Positions 5,758 through 5,809 of a stretch of DNA of 5,809 bases are shown piece by piece (the first letter of the stretch is position 1; every line of letters starts with the position of its first letter). The position numbers and the translations under genes were made by a program. The notes under the pieces are model-generated. The model made no database searches. It was given only the letters and a program-made list of their open reading frames with translations, and was not told where the DNA came from. The DNA comes from an uncultured Mollicutes bacterium (GTDB lineage Bacteria; Bacillota_I; Bacilli_A; RFN20; CAG-826). Where the stretch lies: positions 1 through 5,809 of the forward strand of contig UQXJ01000052.1 of NCBI GenBank assembly GCA_900545015.1, given 5' to 3'.

Positions 5758-5809
5758 AATATAGGAAATTCGATTTATTGAAATGCACAAAAAAATAGAT
5801 TAAATATGA
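5758..5809. other. Unassigned A/T-rich downstream tail
   Basis: These last bases follow the terminator and contain no open frame of any length. TTGAAA at 5778-5783 is followed 16 bases later by TTAAAT (5800-5805), which could be a weak promoter for a gene beyond the window, but the -10 match is only 4 of 6 and cannot be judged without the next sequence. Confidence 0.3.

Overview
The window carries one complete four-gene operon for a BMP-family (PnrA/NupNOPQ-type) nucleoside ABC importer. All genes are on the + strand, in the order substrate-binding lipoprotein, double ATPase, permease 1, permease 2. The DNA is strongly A/T-rich, with purine-rich Shine-Dalgarno sites, a lipobox-type signal peptide, AGA-dominated arginine codons and short U-tailed hairpin terminators. 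This points to a low-GC Firmicute-type bacterium (Bacilli, Erysipelotrichia or a Mollicutes-like gut lineage; the exact group cannot be fixed from sequence alone). Every tryptophan I checked is TGG, and the four genes end in TAA, TAA, TAA and TAG, so the ordinary bacterial code fits and the mycoplasma TGA=Trp code is not needed.

Layout: bases 1-201 are a leader with a good sigma-A-type promoter (27-55). An imperfect double palindrome sits inside this promoter and looks like a repressor site. A second perfect TATAAT lies close to the first gene, and the leader between them can fold in mutually exclusive ways. The lipoprotein gene (202-1536) is followed by a strong U-tailed hairpin (1553-1587) before the ATPase gene (1609-3555). 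The ATPase stop overlaps the start of permease 1 by one base (3555-4706), and permease 2 starts two bases after the permease 1 stop codon (4708-5736). A terminator whose stem includes the last stop codon (5730-5757) closes the operon. The final 52 bases hold nothing I can assign.

How it works together: the lipoprotein, anchored on the outer face of the membrane, should capture a nucleoside and deliver it to the NupP/NupQ channel. NupO energises transport from the cytoplasm with one intact ATP site motif set (first domain) and one degenerate set (second domain), which is normal for this family. The internal hairpin would let the cell make more binding protein than ATPase and permease.

The feature that departs most from the family is in the ATPase. 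It is 648 residues against about 510 in the usual protein. The excess is a single in-frame, lysine- and aromatic-rich insertion of about 130 residues (roughly residues 323-454) in the second nucleotide-binding domain, between its Walker A-like loop and the IPEDR segment. Its two ends carry similar short peptides. I do not recognise this insert, and it is the best candidate here for something undescribed. The rest is a conventional transporter operon, and I see no mobile element, CRISPR array, RNA gene or defence system.
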